A stretch of DNA of 64,000 bases from Tomocerus qinae (taxonomy: Eukaryota > Arthropoda > Collembola > Entomobryomorpha > Tomoceridae). Below the pieces are notes generated by a model. It ran no database searches. It was not told the DNA's origin and saw only the letters and a list, made by a program, of their open reading frames with translations. The translations under genes were made by a program, and so were the position numbers. The stretch's first letter is position 1. Every line of letters starts with the position of its first letter. The stretch is from assembly GCA_020055645.1 (NCBI GenBank), contig CM034547.1:62221884-62285883 (forward strand), written 5' to 3'. Shown here piece after piece: positions 1 through 14,900 of this stretch.

Positions 1-3000
1 TAGAACATAAGAAAATACGCCCAAGGTAATGCATAATATATGAAGTAAAACAGAAGAAGAAGGTACACAAAGAGACGACCACCTTCCTTATTGCTAATTG
101 CAGCAAGTAGATATTGGAGATGATAATGCGAAGAATACGAGTGCTATCACCATGAAGTAGTGAAACAGAGGATATCAAAGGCCTTTCATAATTCAAGTAG
201 AGATTCTGCAGTGATGTGTAAATGTAATGTATGTAGGATGTCCCCGTGGCTGTTGTAGATAGAATAAGAATCATAAATCCTTCAGAGCTGGCTTGCAGTT
301 ATAAAAGAGTGAATTAAATGAAAGGTGATTTTTTTGCAAGAGGAGATTAGGCTAATGTGATTTAACGTTTGAGGGAATATTGTAAATGTACAAAGTAGGA
401 TTGACTTACTCAATCAAATTTGTCTGCTAGCTGATTGCGAGAAGTCTCCCCATGCATTTTACATTACGTACTTTGGCTAGCTTGACTTGACCTGAGTGCA
501 ATTTGACTCAATTCACTGCCACTTTAGTGTACATAAAGCTCATTTCAAATAGTGCACATCAGACAAACAAACCAAAACTCAGAGAGATGCCTGCGGAACA
601 CGTATTTTGTTGTATAATTTATTCATTACTATTTGCTTTCTGTGTTTGGTCTGGTACATTCTCCATGAGCAGCTCTACAATCTTCCTCTGTCTAATGCTT
701 AGGAATTTTTTCATGTATGAGAGTTTATATGAATCAGCATTGTAGTCCAGAGTCCAGAGAGTGCATTACATATTGCATAGCAGACATTTTTCGGTACGTG
801 TGTAGCTCTCTACAGTAATGCGTTGTTTAGTCAATATCATCGTCGAGTATGTGTGTGCAGTAGATACGAGGTAATGTGATAGTAGCACGTTTGCTTCTAA
901 CTGCTAAATTATGTTATCTTTATGATACCTACATTATTGTTACAGATACTCTTGCTGCATTATCAATAACAATCTCCAAATCGTCAAGAAACAACTGCCA
1001 GTGCAATGGAATCTTTATTTTCTCAATGGAGATACTATCACCATGATTATCATAATGCACAATGCACACTATAGGAGGTATAGAACGAAAATAGCTGTAG
1101 ACTACTACAGAGTGCACATTATTTAATATTTCCGTAAGTCAAATAGTAGAATTTGGCATTCTTTTGTGGGAGTATAGAAATTATTGATGTGTAATGCACT
1201 ACTCTTTCATTTGGTTTTTGCTAAATTAATGTATGCAGAATGTACATAGTGCATTTGGCTCGCAAACAATGTCGAACTCGTTTTTGATTGCGGGGAATAT
1301 GTACTTGTAAATTAGGCAGTGTGTATTTTTTACACATTTTGTCGTCTGTTTCTTGTGCAATGTAATGGAAAGCGAGAATAGGGAAGGCGTATGGATTCAT
1401 GCAATTATTGTAATTGATATTGCCTTAAGGTAGATGTATGGTCTGGGGATTTTATACCAGATATGAAAACTTTCTATGATATCACTTTACTATAGACTCA
1501 TATGTACATCCATACAAATTAACTCAACGAAGAGCAGAGCAGAAACAGATGAAACCTCAATCCCCTTTTCCATTTTAATTTGACCTGGTCTGGTACTCCA
1601 GTGACGTTTCATGGCGGACTAACTGGACTTTTCTGGAGTGAGTCACTCCAGTAATTGTAAATTATATCACTGTCAAAGACTCCTAGACCATGTTAGGGAA
1701 ATTGTCTAGTACTGAATCGCTATCTGCTAATTTGAGTTTTGTCTGGTTTGTGATGCGAGAGCGAGAATGGGCTAAATGCATGTGTTTTATTCAGGTTTCT
1801 GGAAAAAGATACAATAACCATATGCTTCATGTTGGGAGAGTGCGAGTGGAGTGAACATAATTACTTGAAATATTGAGAAGTGCATAAATAATTTATTTAA
1901 GTGTGGAAGGAGTACAAAGGCTGTCTGTGGGTGTAAGATAAAAGGAAATGGGTGACTACTAATTCATTGGCTTGCTTTCCTTAATTAGTCATCATTTATG
2001 TAAATAGTGAACAGAGTCGATGTGAATGATGCAAAATACACAGAGATAGCCATACCATTACAATACAGTGGCGTGTACCGTTATTCAACTTGTAAATAAT
2101 GCCAAGAAATTGATTTTCCAAGCAGCACAGATACTAAATACTCCTGTATACTACTTAGGCACTTATGGTTAGTTAGTAACAGTTATTATGTAACTAGAAC
2201 AGATTCCAGAACCTTGAAACTTCTACCCCGTCAACACTAATTCGAGAAAAGGATTTTACTGTGTCAACTCTGATGCATGTAAAATAGGATATCCACGTTC
2301 TTGTGTAATCATAAGATGCCGAGTAACATGAGATGAAGTATTAAATTGCATAAAAGTATTGCCAGTACAAGACAAGACAGGGGGTAAGTAAGAGACCTCT
2401 GTAAGCCAGAGTGTTATTTCTGTATCATGTCCTTATGGCTTGGGAACTACAATCTAAACACTAAATAATGCACTCTATATATAGTATATCACATCTTTCC
2501 ATACAGCGTGTATAATACCTAGTTATTACAGATTCCACGATATAGTGCTATATAGTAGTATGTAAAGCTGGAAGAGAGTCTTCTTCTTTGCTATGTCATC
2601 TAATCTAACCCTACTCGCTCCGGTTTTCCATACTTCATACTGTCACTTTCCATTCTGCACGCTTTGTAACTTTCATCTCTGGCTAGTATGTTTAAATAGA
2701 CTGCCATATAAACGATAGAGAGATATATATTAATACAGTGATAGATCTACTATAGGTCCAGTAAATGATAGTTAATAGGCACTAGCATTAGAATAGTATA
2801 GATTAACAATAGTCAGGACTCGACATTAGTGTAAATGCTACCAAGAGTAACTTTTAATTGTGGCACTATTACTACAGAATGCGTATAACATAAATCGAAA
2901 GAGCAGATGTAGTACAAGTAGTGTCAGAGTTAAGAGTAGTCGGGGATTGCGTGGGGATGAGTATATCTATATTGAAGTCCATGGAACTTTGATGAGTAGC

Positions 3001-5640
3001 AGAAGGAAGATTAAGCGAAAGACAAAGAGACCTCGAACTTTAGAGAACACTAGTAACATAAATCTGGAAATACATAAAACACAGAAAGCATGGGAAAGGA
3101 ACCTTTTGAACAATGTAATCGAAATAGGTCGTCCTGTATTTAAATTAGATAATAAGACTCGCAGAGCAAAAGCAAACAATGAGATGAAGAATCGTCATTT
3201 TCAAAAGCTTTTAAATATGCCTCAACAAACAAACGTCAAACGAGACGAAATGAACTGGGAATGAAGAGAGCCGAAGCCACAAACATGTCCTATAGAAGAT
3301 ACTTTGTTGTTGAACTCAATCTGCATCACTACACTCTCAGACTACAATACAGGATGATGTAGTAGTACATTATATAATTCTGACATAATATTAAACAAAT
3401 CTTCTGTAATCACTGCCACAAATAAGCCTTATTTAGACTCAAGCGGTCTTACTGTACTACTATTGACTACTATTGTGTATTTTTCCATGAAAAACATGTG
3501 TCAAACCATAGCTAAGTGGTAAATGAAAGAAATTGTTGACTACCACTACCATAAAATGATAATGAGACGGAATTATTTCAAGTATCTACTGACATAAGTA
3601 GACATGCTACATAAATAAGAGAAACTTTTAGAAGTTACCTTTTTTTGAGGAAGCAGCTCTTGGGTTTGAAGATGGTCTTAAGTAGAATCAGTTATATAAT
3701 GAAATATATCGGATCCACCTAGACCAATCACTTTAGAATAGTTGTTTCTGTGTCGCACAATAGATAGAAGATGTAACGATTATTATCCGTATTATATATT
3801 CTTAGGAGAGGATTAGTTCGTTAATCTTGTGCCTGGAAAGAATGAGTGAATTGGCTCAGGAAATGGTTTGAGAGGGTTCAAGTTGAAGTTCTGTTTGATT
3901 GTTTTTGCAGATTTGGGAATAAAGTATAAGTTTTGTATTTGTATTGCACAATAAGTAGTAGTAATATAAGTTGGTGGGGATGACGATGAGTAGTGGAGCA
4001 AGTAGAACAAGTGGGGTTTATTTTGTGATATTATACTTAAACAGCGAGCCACTAACTTCAACTTAACTGCACTTGGAAACTTTAGTTTAGAGCGTAGCAA
4101 GTTAGAGACGATAGGCGTTTAGTGTTTAGTTCAGTACTAAGCAAATCGGAGAAATACAGATTTAACTTTAGATTGAGTATGTATGTGAGTTGAGAAAAGT
4201 CAAAGTCGTCTCCTCGGGTTCTCTCTCTCACAAAACTACACTTTATTATTTCTTTTTTGCAGCAACAAACTAAACGAAACTACTAATACTAACACTTAAC
4301 TTTTGCATAGGCAAGTACACTGTTTAAGGTACACTATTACACTCCGTTCCAGTTTTTCAGAGGCTCAACTCCATAAAATGGAGTAGTCGTATCATAGGAG
4401 AGCAAACTTTACTTTTACTCTTCGTTTCCTTCCAATAAGGATTACAATCAGCAAAGTTGTAATGTAACTTGGGAGAACAAACACGGTTGTCGTTTAAGTT
4501 TCAGTTCGTTTCGCACTTTTTCAGCATGCAAAATCCCAGTGTGCATATATTTCGCAAGCTTGGTACAAAGGCTATTAATACCTGTCCTGTTTGAATTCCC
4601 AGTTGGAATGTGTACTATTGAGGATTACTACTCGCCTCGGGTTAATTTCAGACTAAACTGAACTACAAACCTGACTCTGATTACCTGACTGAGATTATTT
4701 ATTCGATTTTCTCACAAAATAGATTTAGTTACTTTTCTGTTTAACTCGTCAAACTGAGACAGTGCAGGTCACTCTAGTCAATTTTCCAGTTTTGTGTTAC
4801 TTTCTCAAGGGGTAATTGCGTGCGGTGGGTTATTGGTGTGGGAGTTCGCTGGGTTATACAATATTCAATTGAGTAGTCAAAGGTTATCAAGACAAATATC
4901 CACTTTACGTGTTCTCCTCCAGCAAACTGGATCGGACTGGCATTTGAGTTTATTTTCAATCGCGTTAGTTGTTGGGAGCTATCAATTATAGCTCTTTAAG
5001 TATTCATGTAGTTAGACAATAACAAACACATTGGCAACTTGAGGGATTTAAATGCAGAAGCATTAAACTCTTTTTCCTTTGTTTACCTCGTGGTCAGAAA
5101 CACTGCTGTGAATTATTCACACGGTTTTGTCGGCATAAAAACTCCGGCTTTCTGTCTAAATCTGGAACAATGAGGCAGACAACTTGCGACAGACGCCTGG
5201 ATTTTTCTGAAGCTTGTACGCACAAATCTGAAATAATTATAAAAATTGCTGCAATTTATATTCACAAGAACTATGTTTAGTGATTCTCCGTTCTAGTGAA
5301 CTCTTTTTTCATAATGCAAATGCCCGACTGTGCATTATAATCCATTTAACAATTGTCTAGTCTACATGTGCAAGTACATAATAGACTTTGCTAAACCTTT
5401 CTTCTCTTTCCTAGTTATTTGACAATATTTCACTACCTGTCACTCACTTCCGCCAACTATGATCCAATAAAGGAGTTCAATTCATAATCCCTCCAAGAAA
5501 ATTGCTATTTTCTGCCCCTTTGCTATTTAGTCAAATACTCCGAGGTTATTGTATTAAATGTTCAACGATGAACCCCTTTTGTATGAAATAACAAAGGTTT
5601 AAGTCATGTCACGGAGAGTATTATGATCCTGAAAATATTT
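1..5640. other. Intergenic or intronic AT-rich stretch, no supported gene
   Basis: No recognisable protein domain, RNA gene or mobile element was found. Short open frames on both strands are of chance length and lack family motifs. The only entry worth separate mention is the basic open frame at 2860-3264, listed on its own. Confidence 0.6.
2860..3264 (+). CDS. Unrecognised Lys/Arg-rich open frame, possible exon
   Basis: I do not recognise this frame. It stays open for 134 codons and ends in TGA, but the first codon is GTG and the first in-frame ATG is at 2992, which would give about 90 residues. From that ATG the product opens with a strongly basic block (SSRRKIKRKTKR) followed by a charged, probably helical stretch rich in Lys, Arg, Asn and Gln. 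A possible splice acceptor (ttactacag) precedes the AAT codon near 2879, so it could be a terminal exon. No signal peptide, membrane segment or catalytic motif is visible. A few open frames of this length are expected by chance in 64 kb of AT-rich DNA, so it may well be non-coding. Confidence 0.2.
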   Translation: MALLLQNAYNINRKSRCSTSSVRVKSSRGLRGDEYIYIEVHGTLMSSRRKIKRKTKRPRTLENTSNINLEIHKTQKAWERNLLNNVIEIGRPVFKLDNKTRRAKANNEMKNRHFQKLLNMPQQTNVKRDEMNWE

Positions 5641-5641
5641 G

Positions 5642-5711
5642 TATAAAAACGTGTAGAATGCATACACACACAATCAGCACATTCGTTCGCCACTTTCACC
5701 GGCAACGTAAG
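5642..5711 (+). promoter_or_regulatory. Candidate core promoter and short noncoding first exon
   Basis: A TATAAAA box (5642-5648) is followed 34 bases later by an arthropod-like initiator TCAGC (A at 5676). About 35 bases further on is a consensus 5' splice site, AAG|GTAAGT, with GT at 5712-5713. This is the arrangement expected of a TATA promoter with a very short untranslated first exon. A strong acceptor (cttcttatttcag, ending 5999) would close a 288-bp intron. No recognisable protein follows, so the transcript's nature is unknown. The call rests on motif spacing only. Confidence 0.3.
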
Positions 5712-5999
5712 GTAAGTAGAAATAAATGGAGCTAGGCCAGGAGAAGACTAAAGAAACGTATGTTCGCAAGAACAAAAATAGTTGGAGGAAAAAACTTTAG
5801 CACTTTTCTTCCTTTTCCTTTCACTGACTCACTCCATCCACTCAGTCAGTCACTCACTCACTTTGTTCAGTTCAGTAAGTAAGAGTTTTCTTTTCGTCGC
5901 GTAATCTGCACGCGGAATCAAATCAAATTATGTTCGGCCGGTTTGCGTGCTTACTCCAAACACATACAATTCAGATGACCTTTCTCCTTCTTATTTCAG

Positions 6000-8900
6000 A
6001 ACATTCACACGTAGATAGCTAACTATTTTCTCACAATTTTCACAAAATCCAGAAAAAATCCTTCCGAAAAATCTTCAAAATTCTCACTCTATTCTCAAAC
6101 ACTAATAATAGAATGAATGAAATTGCCCCAGTCTTTTTTTGCTCTGGGATTTTATCCGGAAGTCCCAGAAGTACTGTATTTATTAGTGTCTGTGTACTTT
6201 ACTGTCCTTTTGTATGTATAGGTACGTGTTATTATGTATCTATATAGAGGTAACTTGCTCGTATGATAGGTAAGCTAAGCTCCCCAATAAGCACGATAAA
6301 CTCAAGGCTCCTGTTATTTACGACGGAGGAAGAATCCGCGTGGACCAAGTTGACGAGAGCACAGTCGGCTGTGGAATGGGACGGGATAACATGCAATGCA
6401 ATTGCTCCCGCACTCTCACAATTCCCCCAGCCGCCCCAGACGAAACCTACGAAGAGACGTCCCCTATTTTTCCCAACTATTGCCTCCACTTGGCTTCCCT
6501 TCCTTTTGCTTTGCTTAAACTTCCAACTCCGTCTCCTTTCATACCAAAACCATCGGCGAGCTACTACTTACTACCTTTGGCTACAACACTTTCGGCCTTA
6601 TGACTTATCCTACTACAAACCTATGTAGTAAGTGGAAGGACCGATACAGACACACACACACTCGTTCTGCTGCTTCCACACTTGAAGTATACTCCGTGCA
6701 CCATACTCACTCTACCTAGTACCTTCCACAGTAAGTAAACTAGAAAAGACAAGACAACCTCAGCTCTTTGCCTGCGCCAAGATCTTGTGCTGTGCTTTAC
6801 CCCAGGCAATGAGGGCGGCAGGCCAGACCAAGCTATACACAGACGTTACACTTTTTCTCCTGACAAACGACGAATCCTATCTTTAACTTTTAGTTCCTCT
6901 ACAGCCTCACGTAAGAAGGAATCGCCGCGTCCGAGCTCCGCCACTCTAAAATCATCAGTCTCATCTCTACCCGATGCAATGCTTTATTTTTTGTTATTTT
7001 AATATCCTCCAGTGCCCAGTCCAGATCAACTCTTTTTTATATACAACTTGCTTTTGATTTGATACTACCTGGTTTGTTTTCCTAGCCTTGTTGTTATCCT
7101 TAGATGAAAAGAGATATTCCTTCGTCCTGCAACACTGATAATTATTTTACTACCATTAAGCAGATTCTCCTTGCCAGACACACAACAAAACGCACTACTA
7201 AACTCACTTAACTTGTCTCGATGCTATTGTATTAATGCTACCAGGTCTCTCTTATTGGCAGACGGAGGCAACAACGGATTTCATCAGTTAATACTAGCAT
7301 TTTTCTATAGAGTTAATGTACCAGAGCCACAGAGGAGTTTTACAAAAACAAGACACGGAGCAATTCAATGTTTGTCTCCTTTTATTCCAGCAAAAACATG
7401 AACTACTAAAGTAAACAATAGAAGAAACTACTAATGTAACAATGCAACGGGGAAATGAAAGATGAATGATATCAGGAAGTATCTCAACTATCGCTAATCC
7501 AACAACTAACAACATATCTATATGTACTTACAGGCTACCTCAAGCTTTATTAGACCTGTAAATCTCTCCTCGATATACTTCATCTTAAATTATTAGATTC
7601 AAACCAATTGCAACCTATAATAGTGGCAATCCTCTTTTCAATTTATCCTATTCGTTAAGTCTGGCAGTAAAATACGAGAATGCATCTGTGCAACTTTTGA
7701 AGACAGTTTTATGCCTCTAGAATGTTAATTGCAAGTTGTACAGGTGTATGCCATATTATGCTAAAATTCAATATTAAAGTTCTATTGAACTTTGATGTAT
7801 GTTTTTACGTAAATGTTGTTATATTTCATATTATTATGACTTACTGCATCTGTATTCTTCAAAAGAAATATCTAGCGAAAGGTCTTACTTTTTAAATTGA
7901 ACTAGTAATTTTTATTGCACAATTATTCCTCCTATATATCTACAATGTATTAAGGAAGATGAAATTATATTCTGTCCAACTAATAATACAAATGTTGTTG
8001 CATTAAATAATTAAACTTGGTTTTCGCTAATGAGTTAAGGAGGCATTATTGTTGGATTTGTGAATGAATACAAGTGCATAAAATCGTCATTTCAACCTTC
8101 CGAGTAGATAATTACGACAGCGTGGCATAGTACAAAGTACACTGTGAAAAGGAAAACTGAAAAACAAAAGAAATTTTATCTGAGTCGTTACTAACGATTA
8201 TCTCAATGATAATTTATGCCTACGCAAGTGAAATGAATGCTGAGTTGTACTCATTCATGGGTCTGAAGTCATATTTTAATCGTAGTGCAGATGAAATTGT
8301 AGTATTAAAACCCACAGACATAAAAAGAGTAGTAAATAGTCAAGAGTGTGTTGAAGACAAGAAATGTAACAAATTATAAATAAGTCTCCTTGTAAGTATA
8401 TAGATATAAATGGGTACATTAGGCCGTTGTTAGTTTAGCTTATCAAGTCACGTCTCAAGTTTCCAAGTTGAGGACAGACAGGACAGGACAGAATGGACTT
8501 TGCAACGTGGAGAACAATTCGTGACAAGACAAGGTAATAGTTTGGAGACCTAACGGCGGTAGCTGGCAAAGTGGTAATTGATAACTAATGTTCTTTTGAA
8601 ATGCTAAGCTGTGTAAATCAGTAGTGTGATATAATATGTGTTGATAATTGTAATTCGACCTCGTAATGTCTTACTGGTTAGTGTATTTGCTCGACTTCAG
8701 CTCATAAGTACACATTTATCCTACAGTTACAACCACAGCACGGTACTTATAAAAAAGCGAAAATAAATTGCGCAGACAGGCATTGTCAAACGTGCTAATC
8801 GAATCTGGGGATTTTTTATGGCAAATAGGCGTCGGAGGAGAGAGGTAAATGATACTGTCTCCTAACCATAACTTACGGTAGAGATCTAAAGTCCACGACT

Positions 8901-11900
8901 CGCTAAAAGTTGCTCTGCTTGCAAATACCAGACAGACACTTGATTTAAAAATTGACGTTTGCGACAAACAGATTGACAGATTGCAAAAAGATCGTATTTC
9001 TCAGCCACACGGTGCCAATCGCAAGTCGTACCTACTGCGAAGTTAGATAGTCTTGTCACAATGTGCTGCTTGATCCAACACTTTTATAAAAACAATATTC
9101 GCTCCCAATTTCTGTGTAAACACTCTTAACAAAGGACTGTATGCATAAGCACTGTCTAAATAGACCGAGGAATTTGTCTTTCAAAGATAATAAATATAAA
9201 GTCGGTGCTATGAATGGCAAATGAGATAAAGCGACTTCTCTACTAAGGTTGCCTACCTACTAAGCTCAAAAATAAAGAGAAACTTAAATAGCAAAGAGAG
9301 GATTGGAGGAGTTGACTCCAGCCAGCCACATAAATATAATTATTTAAGTCTTTTTGCTTACGCTGTAATCTGTTTACATAAAGTCTTGTTATGCAAAGAT
9401 CTATGCACTTGGCTGAACTACTTACCCTGACAATACCACACAACGTGCAACAATATAATTTTTACAAGTCAGCAGCCTGGGAGAAATGTAATCTCTGATG
9501 CTTACTCAGTTGGTGCATATCCTTATCAATCTAAATGCATGGTCCTACGTCATTTTTATTTGTCTATGTGTGATATGGTTATCTAGAGTACAAAGTACAG
9601 TCCTGAATATTATACTTAGTTACCCATACAAACCTAATCTTTAATCCTTCCATTGTCTATTGTATTTGAACAAGTTAATAAAGGTAGTAGCAGAACAAAT
9701 CCTCTCTAATACAATTCATCATAATATTCTTACCCAAAGCCAATAAGTCACAAGTACTATGACAATAGGTAAACCTTCATGACAAGGCAATGGTAATAGC
9801 ATTGTAAACACAGTTAAACTTGAGGTACCATATTTATATCAGTCATAAACCCGGTAAGTGTGTCGTACATGCACCTTTTCTCGTCTTCTCTAATGCTAGT
9901 CCAACCGTTTGGGCGTAGGATTATGCCGATTATTTACCTACGCCTTGCAGAAGGGTGGCTAAATGTAAAAACGCTTTACAATCACAGCGTCAGGATTCCT
10001 TGTGAAGTGCAATGCAAAGAGACTGGCGATGAAAAGGTCGCGTGCCACAGCCGAATGCTTATTAGGCCACAATTTTAAAGTTTACACAGCCTTCATTTGA
10101 CTGCTACTACTTACTGCATTGTTTGAACTACAAACTACACAAGTTATAATCTCTTTGCGCACTACTGCCTTAATTTATCTGGGCACTACTTACTATTGTA
10201 TAGTGCTGTAGGGGTACCTATTGAATTTCAACGAGCTGACTTCAATATGCACTGGATGTAAAAAACACGGCACATAAATAAGTTAATTTTAATTGTAGAG
10301 AAAAAATCGTTGAAAAAGATTTCGACAAAATACATTATGAAGTCGTTTTCAAAAATAACATCGTTTAAAGCTTTCACGATTACATGCTTGTAGGTTTATT
10401 ATAATACTTCTTGTTGTGTGTAGAAATCAAATAAACTATACTGTATGACATTTGTACTGAGATCCATCATTGGAAAAGAATTTACCAAAATTTGTCAACG
10501 AATACGTCACGAACTCTTACATTGAATGCATAGCATCGCCTAGAGTTGTTTCACTAGGGGTTTTACGGAAAATTGTATTTGAGGTATAAAACATCTTGGA
10601 CAAGTTTACTTACTACCGCAGATGGCATTGCAACAAACCATGATATTTGCAAAAGTTAATGTTGAGAGTGTTGTTGGTAGTATAGACTATTATATAAAAT
10701 ATGTGAGTATTACCCACGCAATTCTTTGAGTTAATAGGAAAGCACATTTTGCATAATGGAGCAAGAAACAAGAAGAATTCCAGTTTAGTATCCATGCAGA
10801 GCTTTTAATTGACATGTATTGTAATTTCGTCTGCAATCACTTCTGCTTTTTATTGTGTGTGGAGATGTGTGTTGTTTGATATTGTATCGTGCGTGTACCT
10901 TGACTCCTAATGCAGTGACTTAGGTACTTTACTCCTTTATCGTGAAGAGCCAACTAAAGAGTGTGTACACATATGAATCATGTCATGACTCTAAAAAGGT
11001 AATTTATATCCTGAAATGAAATGTGAAATCCAGTCTGAGTCTGACCCATAAAGTAAAACAAGTTTTTCCGTTCTATCTTTGTAAAGTCGAAACAAAGTAA
11101 TTTCTACTGATGCGTTGGTCGGCTGGAAGATATCATCCAACCAACTGATGTAACTATATACTAAAAACATGCATACAGACGGTTTTACGTGCCAATCAAA
11201 ATTGATGGTGCTCATGCGGTGATTGGGATCACATCACATCACAACTATCACAACACACTATTGACTATTGGAATTACTGGAAGTGGATACCCAAAGAAAT
11301 ATTTTTCACGCTTCAGACATGCCTTTGAGTAGGTATGCATAGTTTCTTGATGATCTGATCATCCATTCTCATTTATACATGGAATGCCTTAACAATATCA
11401 TAAAATTATACTAAATCTGATCTGATGTGCTCCTTGAATGTTATAATTATAATATACTCAATATAATTTGGCAATTGTCTCCTTATAAGTAAGTACAAGG
11501 TAGGATGAAAGTCAGTATATTTATCTGCCTACATTGTGAATTAAAAATATATTGCCAAGATCAAAAATCGCAACGGCGGTCCTCTCCTGTTGTTTGTTTC
11601 GCGTTGGATTAAAATATTTATTGTGTGAGACAGATAAGGATTTTTTGTGTTGGAATGAACTCTTAACTTTCACAAAAGCACGGGTCAGCTAATTAGTATG
11701 TGGTTATTGAAAGAGTAGCCTAAGGTCAGCATAAACCACATTATGCTTGTTTAGCTGCTTTAAATTCATCTTATTGGATATAGTGGTAGTATACTGTAAG
11801 TAGAACTATTAAGTAGTGGCATAATAAATATAACACTAAAGTAGGTACTTTGTTGTTTGTTGTTGGCCATAGAGTTCTGTATAGCAGATTGGATTATTTA

Positions 11901-14900
11901 TGTGTTATAACAGGATTGTACAGATGCAAAAAGATTTAAGACGGTTTTATGTCAATGTAAAAGGCGTATTGTGGTTTTCTTTTATAAAATATGAGCTAAT
12001 AGAGACATCAAAGGCAGTTTGAGATCTCGACATTCAAAGAATGCCAACGTTAAACAAAGCCAGCAAACAACGCACATGTTATCGATTCGCCTTACATATG
12101 TTACCTTATTATTATATTGTATTCATTTATGTCTTATATTCAGTAGAGTTCAGAAGTATTTCCATACCTATTTGCTTTGTATTAGTTACAGACTTGATCT
12201 TCTTCTTTTGTGTTGGAATCGAGTGTTATTTTTTATACTGTCCACTCCTGTCCCTCCAGCGCAGCAGCATTTCCAATAAAAATATTCTACTCTACTTTCC
12301 CTCATGTCTTTCCAACTGTATCTCTAACATTTTCCTCGGTTATTTATGATTTTAGCTTAAAGATAAAAAATTCTCATTACAGTTCTATGTAAATACTATA
12401 GTACACACTATACTACTATGCAGATCTGTAGCACTTATGTAAATACAAATAAATATCAAAATGAACATAGCAAACATGCAGACTTATTCCCTAGAGACTT
12501 AGAATATTGATATGCATATCGTAGTAGTTTAAGTGAGTATGTAAAACAACCCACGTCCCGACAGGAGTTTATTTGATTCTATCTCATCACATCATTAATC
12601 CGTCCCACAACCTAAAAAGGATATCATACATGGATCCTATTTACTTTTAATATTGAAATATCAAACTCTTCAATCCACTAGCACTATTCTTGTTTACAAA
12701 CGATAGATTTGTACTGCTTTACCTACTGTGTAGCATTATATTCTACAACAGTTGGACTTTGTACTACATGAAATGAAGTCGACATCGGCATCAACGGAAT
12801 GGATCCGATATCAGATCACCAGACGGCAGGAACGGCGAACGAATCCAGCAGATCACATTCCTTACGTGGAATGTGTATCAAATATTATTTATTGCTGGCT
12901 GTAGATTTTTTTTGAATTGCGATATTTATTAAGAATCCTCGTCATATCCTCATTCCATTACTGAACATTTTACTGGACCCAAAGCAGAAATGTCGGACTG
13001 CACTTCCTACAAATCTCTTTTCGTATAACCTGAAAATATTTTATATTTATTGGTAGATAAAGGATTGGATGGTAAATGCTTGCGATGGTTTATTGCACAA
13101 TTAAATGAAAACAATTTTCATTATTGAAAACTATGCAAATTAATACGCGATTGTGATACGCATAAGGAGTTATGGCATAGATCGCTATTTTTCTTAATCT
13201 CGTAGGTCGTTCCTTAAGGTATTGATTTATGATCTGGTGAGTTGCGTAACATAATTCTATAAGGAGCTTAATGAGAAGAGATCATTTGAGATTTGGTTTT
13301 GAAAGCGAGGTTAAATAACGAGTGCAGTATAAGGTTAGGGTTGACGTTGACACAAATTAAAAGGTAAGGTTGACACGTTTAAGGCAAAAACACTTAATCA
13401 TGAGTGAGACTAGTTTCTTGGTTTATGTAATACAGCAGATTATATTTAGTTTCGACTTGGGACTGGTTAGATAAGATTGTGTATGTGTAGGTAGGTCCAT
13501 GATTATATCGCGAGACGGACAATGGACACAAAAAGTCAATTGTAGCCAAGGAAGTACACAAACTGCTTACCTATCACAAAATCCTAGTCTCGTAAAATAT
13601 AATTAGTTTAGCCATTACTATACTTACCCTTTTTTCGTCCTACTATATTTTCCTTTATGTAGCTACTAACATAGGCTTGTTTAGTCAGTTTGTTCGGAGT
13701 CAACTAACCTAACTTATTGCTACCTTGTCGAGAAGTCGCGGAGACAGAAACAAATTCTACATCAGAAAGATCTGTGGAAAAGTACGTACCTGAGCATTTA
13801 TGTCGATACCTGTGTAAACAATACATTAGGCACTAACTATACATTCTTAGATACAGTCCTAGTACATTTACATGTGTATGTTGGAAGTGCTTCTTGTGTG
13901 TGGAGAGAGATAAATGCTGATAGTCGTAAAGGAGACAGAGGGCAAAAGAGGAGCAATAAGTAAGCATTATATCATTAGATTTCCAGAAACAAACGACCAG
14001 AGAAGTAACTGTAGGAAGCAATGAACCGAAACGGTGAAAGAGTTTCGTATTGAAACAACTCTTTATGTTTAGGTCAATTCACTCCGTTCGTTATCCTATA
14101 GGTATTTATCTTCCAGCCAGCCAATATACTCTATTGCAAGCATATATTACATAAGCTATTTAATGCTATAACTAATCTTACAATTAATCTTAACCCAGAA
14201 GGTCTTTCCTGATTTCCATATTTACTATATAGTTCCTATGTGTATGTCCAAACACTTTGTGGTATTATGATATTCCGTAAATACTGTATTAACTAACAAG
14301 CTTGTCAGCTGCATTGCAATACTACCAAAGTACCTAACTAAACATTTTCTTGTTAAAACTGTATTTGCATTGAATAATGATTGGAATACTGGAGGCCAGA
14401 GGTGATATTAATATGATATAGTACAACTTATAGATAATTAAAATATATTTTATTATAAAACTATATCTTAGTAGGAGGATTAGGTAGGATATTATTATTA
14501 TGGTTGAGGTGTATAGTGTAGGAGTTATAAATTTGAGTTGAGAGAGAGATTCGAGTTTTAGTAGTGGTTGATTTGGCTGTGTAATGTGGTGAGATGTGTG
14601 ATGCGGTGTCTGTCTTGGATGCCTAACTCTCAGTTTTCTAGCTGAAGGAAAAGCAAGTGAATCAAAGGCAACGTCAAATCAACTGGAAGACAGGAAAGAT
14701 AGCAGATTACTAGAAGAAGCCTCGGAGCAATATCTACACTTATGTATACAATAACGAACAAGCTGCAGTTACAGTCGTAGAATAGGCTAATGTTAATACA
14801 TTACACTTGCACATCCGAAATCCTCAATTCATTTGGGGCAGTAAAGGAAAAGTAGGGAAGTCCAGCAGTAGAAGTCACATATCACCCCCATCAAGATAAT

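Noticed and set aside
6263-6628. A 121-aa plus-strand frame
   Set aside because: Overlapped by other open frames on both strands in the same less AT-rich patch; no domain and no conservation evidence.
10991-11215. A 74-aa minus-strand frame with plausible amino-acid composition
   Set aside because: No family signature, and no supporting promoter, splice partners or neighbours.
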